A stretch of DNA of 5,783 nucleotides, taken from assembly GCA_030609445.1 (NCBI GenBank), contig JAUWCF010000074.1, positions 1 through 5,783 of the forward strand. The letters are read 5' to 3'. The position numbers and the translations under genes were made by a program. Shown one piece after another: positions 5,279 through 5,783 of the stretch. The notes below the pieces were generated by a model. The model did not search any database, was not told where the DNA came from, and was given only the letters and a program-made list of their open reading frames with translations. Position 1 is the stretch's first letter. The number at the start of each line of letters is the position of its first letter. The DNA is from Thermoplasmatota archaeon (lineage in GTDB: Archaea > Thermoplasmatota > E2 > DHVEG-1).

Positions 5279-5395
5279 GTCGGGGTGGCTCAGCCTGGTT
5301 AGAGCGCCTGACTCATAAGCTCAGCTAAAAGGTTCGTACATTTAGCCTTGCGCTAAGATATCAGGAGGTCGCGGGTTCAGATCCCGTCCCCGACA
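5279..5395 (+). tRNA. intron-containing tRNA-Met (anticodon CAT), probably elongator
   Basis: The cloverleaf has acceptor stem GTCGGGG/CCCCGAC with discriminator A, D stem GCTC/GAGC, anticodon stem CCTGA/TCAGG, variable loop AGGTC, and T stem GCGGG/CCCGT with loop TTCAGAT. The anticodon CAT is at 5314-5316. Removing a 42-base intron leaves a 75-base tRNA without encoded CCA. It lacks the initiator features of archaea (A1-U72 pair and three G-C pairs at the base of the anticodon stem). It is therefore an elongator Met tRNA, or less likely a tRNA-Ile2 whose C34 is modified to agmatidine. An intron after position 37 is common in archaeal tRNA-Met. Confidence 0.95.
5318..5359 (+). other. tRNA-Met intron, 42 nt, canonical position 37/38
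   Basis: The anticodon stem continues into a bulge-helix-bulge motif. Bases 5312-5315 (CTCA) face 5354-5357 (TAAG) as the four-pair central helix, with one C-A mismatch at C34. The 3-base bulges are TAA (5316-5318) and ATA (5358-5360). Cutting after the second base of each releases 5318-5359 and joins A37 to A38. Inside the intron, GCTAAA (5324-5329) pairs perfectly with TTTAGC (5341-5346). The archaeal splicing endonuclease is the expected enzyme. Confidence 0.85.
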
Positions 5396-5413
5396 TTTTT
5401 TAAAACATTTTTT
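5396..5413 (+). terminator. T-run terminator after tRNA-Met
   Basis: A run of six T begins directly after the discriminator base (5396-5401). A second run of six T follows at 5408-5413. Successive T-runs are the standard archaeal intrinsic termination signal. Confidence 0.65.
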
Positions 5414-5434
5414 GAAATTTATGAAAAAATTTGG

Positions 5435-5467
5435 ATATTAGAAAGTTTTATATGGGCTTTCTAATAT
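5435..5467. repeat. perfect 11-bp inverted repeat around a TATA-like core
   Basis: ATATTAGAAAG (5435-5445) and CTTTCTAATAT (5457-5467) are exact reverse complements separated by 11 bases, TTTTATATGGG. The spacer contains a plausible plus-strand TATA box (TTTTATAT, 5446-5453). The layout fits either an operator where a dimeric regulator would cover the TATA box, or a hairpin. What it would control is unclear, as the coding sequence just downstream looks broken. Confidence 0.6.
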
Positions 5468-5477
5468 TAAGAAACAA

Positions 5478-5639
5478 AGGGAAGTAATCAACTTTGATGA
5501 AGAAAGCGACTGGTCAGATCCACTTAGTGTTAGCATGCCGAAAAACCAAGAATTCTTTGGATTTTTTGTTAGATTATTCGAACGTTTCTTCCCCAGAATT
5601 TCATCTATAATATATTCTATTCTAGGGTTTGACAATTGA
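5478..5639 (+). pseudogene. C-terminal tail of a truncated, possibly surface-anchored protein
   Basis: A plus-strand frame reads an acidic stretch (INFDEESDWSDPLSV), then MPKNQEFF, then an aromatic and basic segment (GFFVRLFERFFPR), then ISSIIYSILG, and stops at TGA 5637-5639. An acidic or polar linker followed by MPKN/MPRN and a short amphipathic segment rich in Phe, Arg and Leu resembles the C-termini I recall on secreted proteins of some Thermoplasmata-like archaea. That link is from memory and tentative. The frame is closed upstream by TAG at 5439-5441 and has no start codon before an internal ATG (5535, giving 34 residues). The gene therefore seems to have lost its 5' part. A short ORF at 5497 in another frame and the antisense frame are probably shadows. 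Confidence 0.4.
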
Positions 5640-5783
5640 ATCATTCCATTTTTAGATTTAATAAGCGGATTGTTGAACTCTAAAGTCCCAAATCTTAGGT
5701 AATATGGGCCATTCCTTCTTTTTCATTTTCTGAGAGTACGGGAATAAAACGTGAAATAATCGATGAGTTTATAAGCCATAAAC
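5640..5783. other. right-edge region without a confident gene
   Basis: No complete gene is visible. On the minus strand, one frame enters from the edge and reads IISRFIPVLSENEKEGMAHI before a TAA at 5695-5697. A second frame takes over near there and reads YYLRFGTLEFNNPLIKSKNG toward 5640. Together they could be a frameshifted gene fragment, but neither piece is recognised. The last 17 bases contain a short inverted repeat, GTTTAT/ATAAAC. Confidence 0.3.

Noticed and set aside
5438..5644. 68-residue minus-strand frame
   Set aside because: It overlaps the inverted repeat and the more protein-like plus-strand tail, and no ribosome binding site is visible. It is kept only as part of the possible frameshifted region beyond 5640.
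1..5783. CRISPR array, insertion sequence or prophage
   Set aside because: No regularly spaced repeats, no transposase-like protein and no phage genes were seen on either strand.

Overview
This AT-rich window comes from an archaeon, most likely a euryarchaeote. The protein set is archaeal throughout: RNA polymerase subunit Rpo7 with Spt4, aIF2-gamma, ribosomal proteins eS6, eS24 and eS31 (S27ae), a DUF359 GTP-dependent dephospho-CoA kinase and an Fcf1-like PIN protein. TATA-type promoters and a tRNA intron with bulge-helix-bulge splice sites agree with this. A Thermoplasmatota-like lineage is possible, but the sequence alone does not settle it.

Layout. Positions 1-276 hold only weak coding hints: a possible minus-strand gene running off the left edge and a short plus-strand lysine/glycine-rich tail. 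A minus-strand tRNA-Arg(CCG) follows (277-350), then a 54-residue two-CxxC zinc-ribbon protein (451-615, minus) with its own TATA box. Positions 691-2765 form a tight minus-strand operon, in transcription order rpo7, spt4, DUF359 kinase, rps24e, rps27ae, with gaps of 2 nt or overlaps of 4 nt. A 258-bp divergent intergenic region (2766-3023) separates it from a plus-strand operon, rps6e, aIF2-gamma and PIN nuclease (3024-5058). Downstream lie a minus-strand coding remnant (5080-5217), a plus-strand tRNA-Met(CAT) with a 42-nt intron (5279-5395), an 11-bp inverted repeat around a TATA-like sequence (5435-5467), and what looks like the C-terminal tail of a broken surface-protein gene (up to 5639). 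The last 144 bases hold no confident gene.

How the genes fit together. The two operons look like halves of one familiar archaeal information-processing neighbourhood (aIF2-gamma, PIN, Rpo7, Spt4, DUF359, S24e, S27ae). It links translation initiation, the small ribosomal subunit, rRNA maturation and the transcription machinery. Here it is split into divergent units. The most distinctive feature is that four of its proteins (Rpo7, eS24, eS31 and eS6) carry highly charged low-complexity C-terminal tails. I found no CRISPR array, complete mobile element or clearly new multi-gene system. The flanks, with two tRNAs and several broken coding pieces, look like the rearranged edges of a conserved core.
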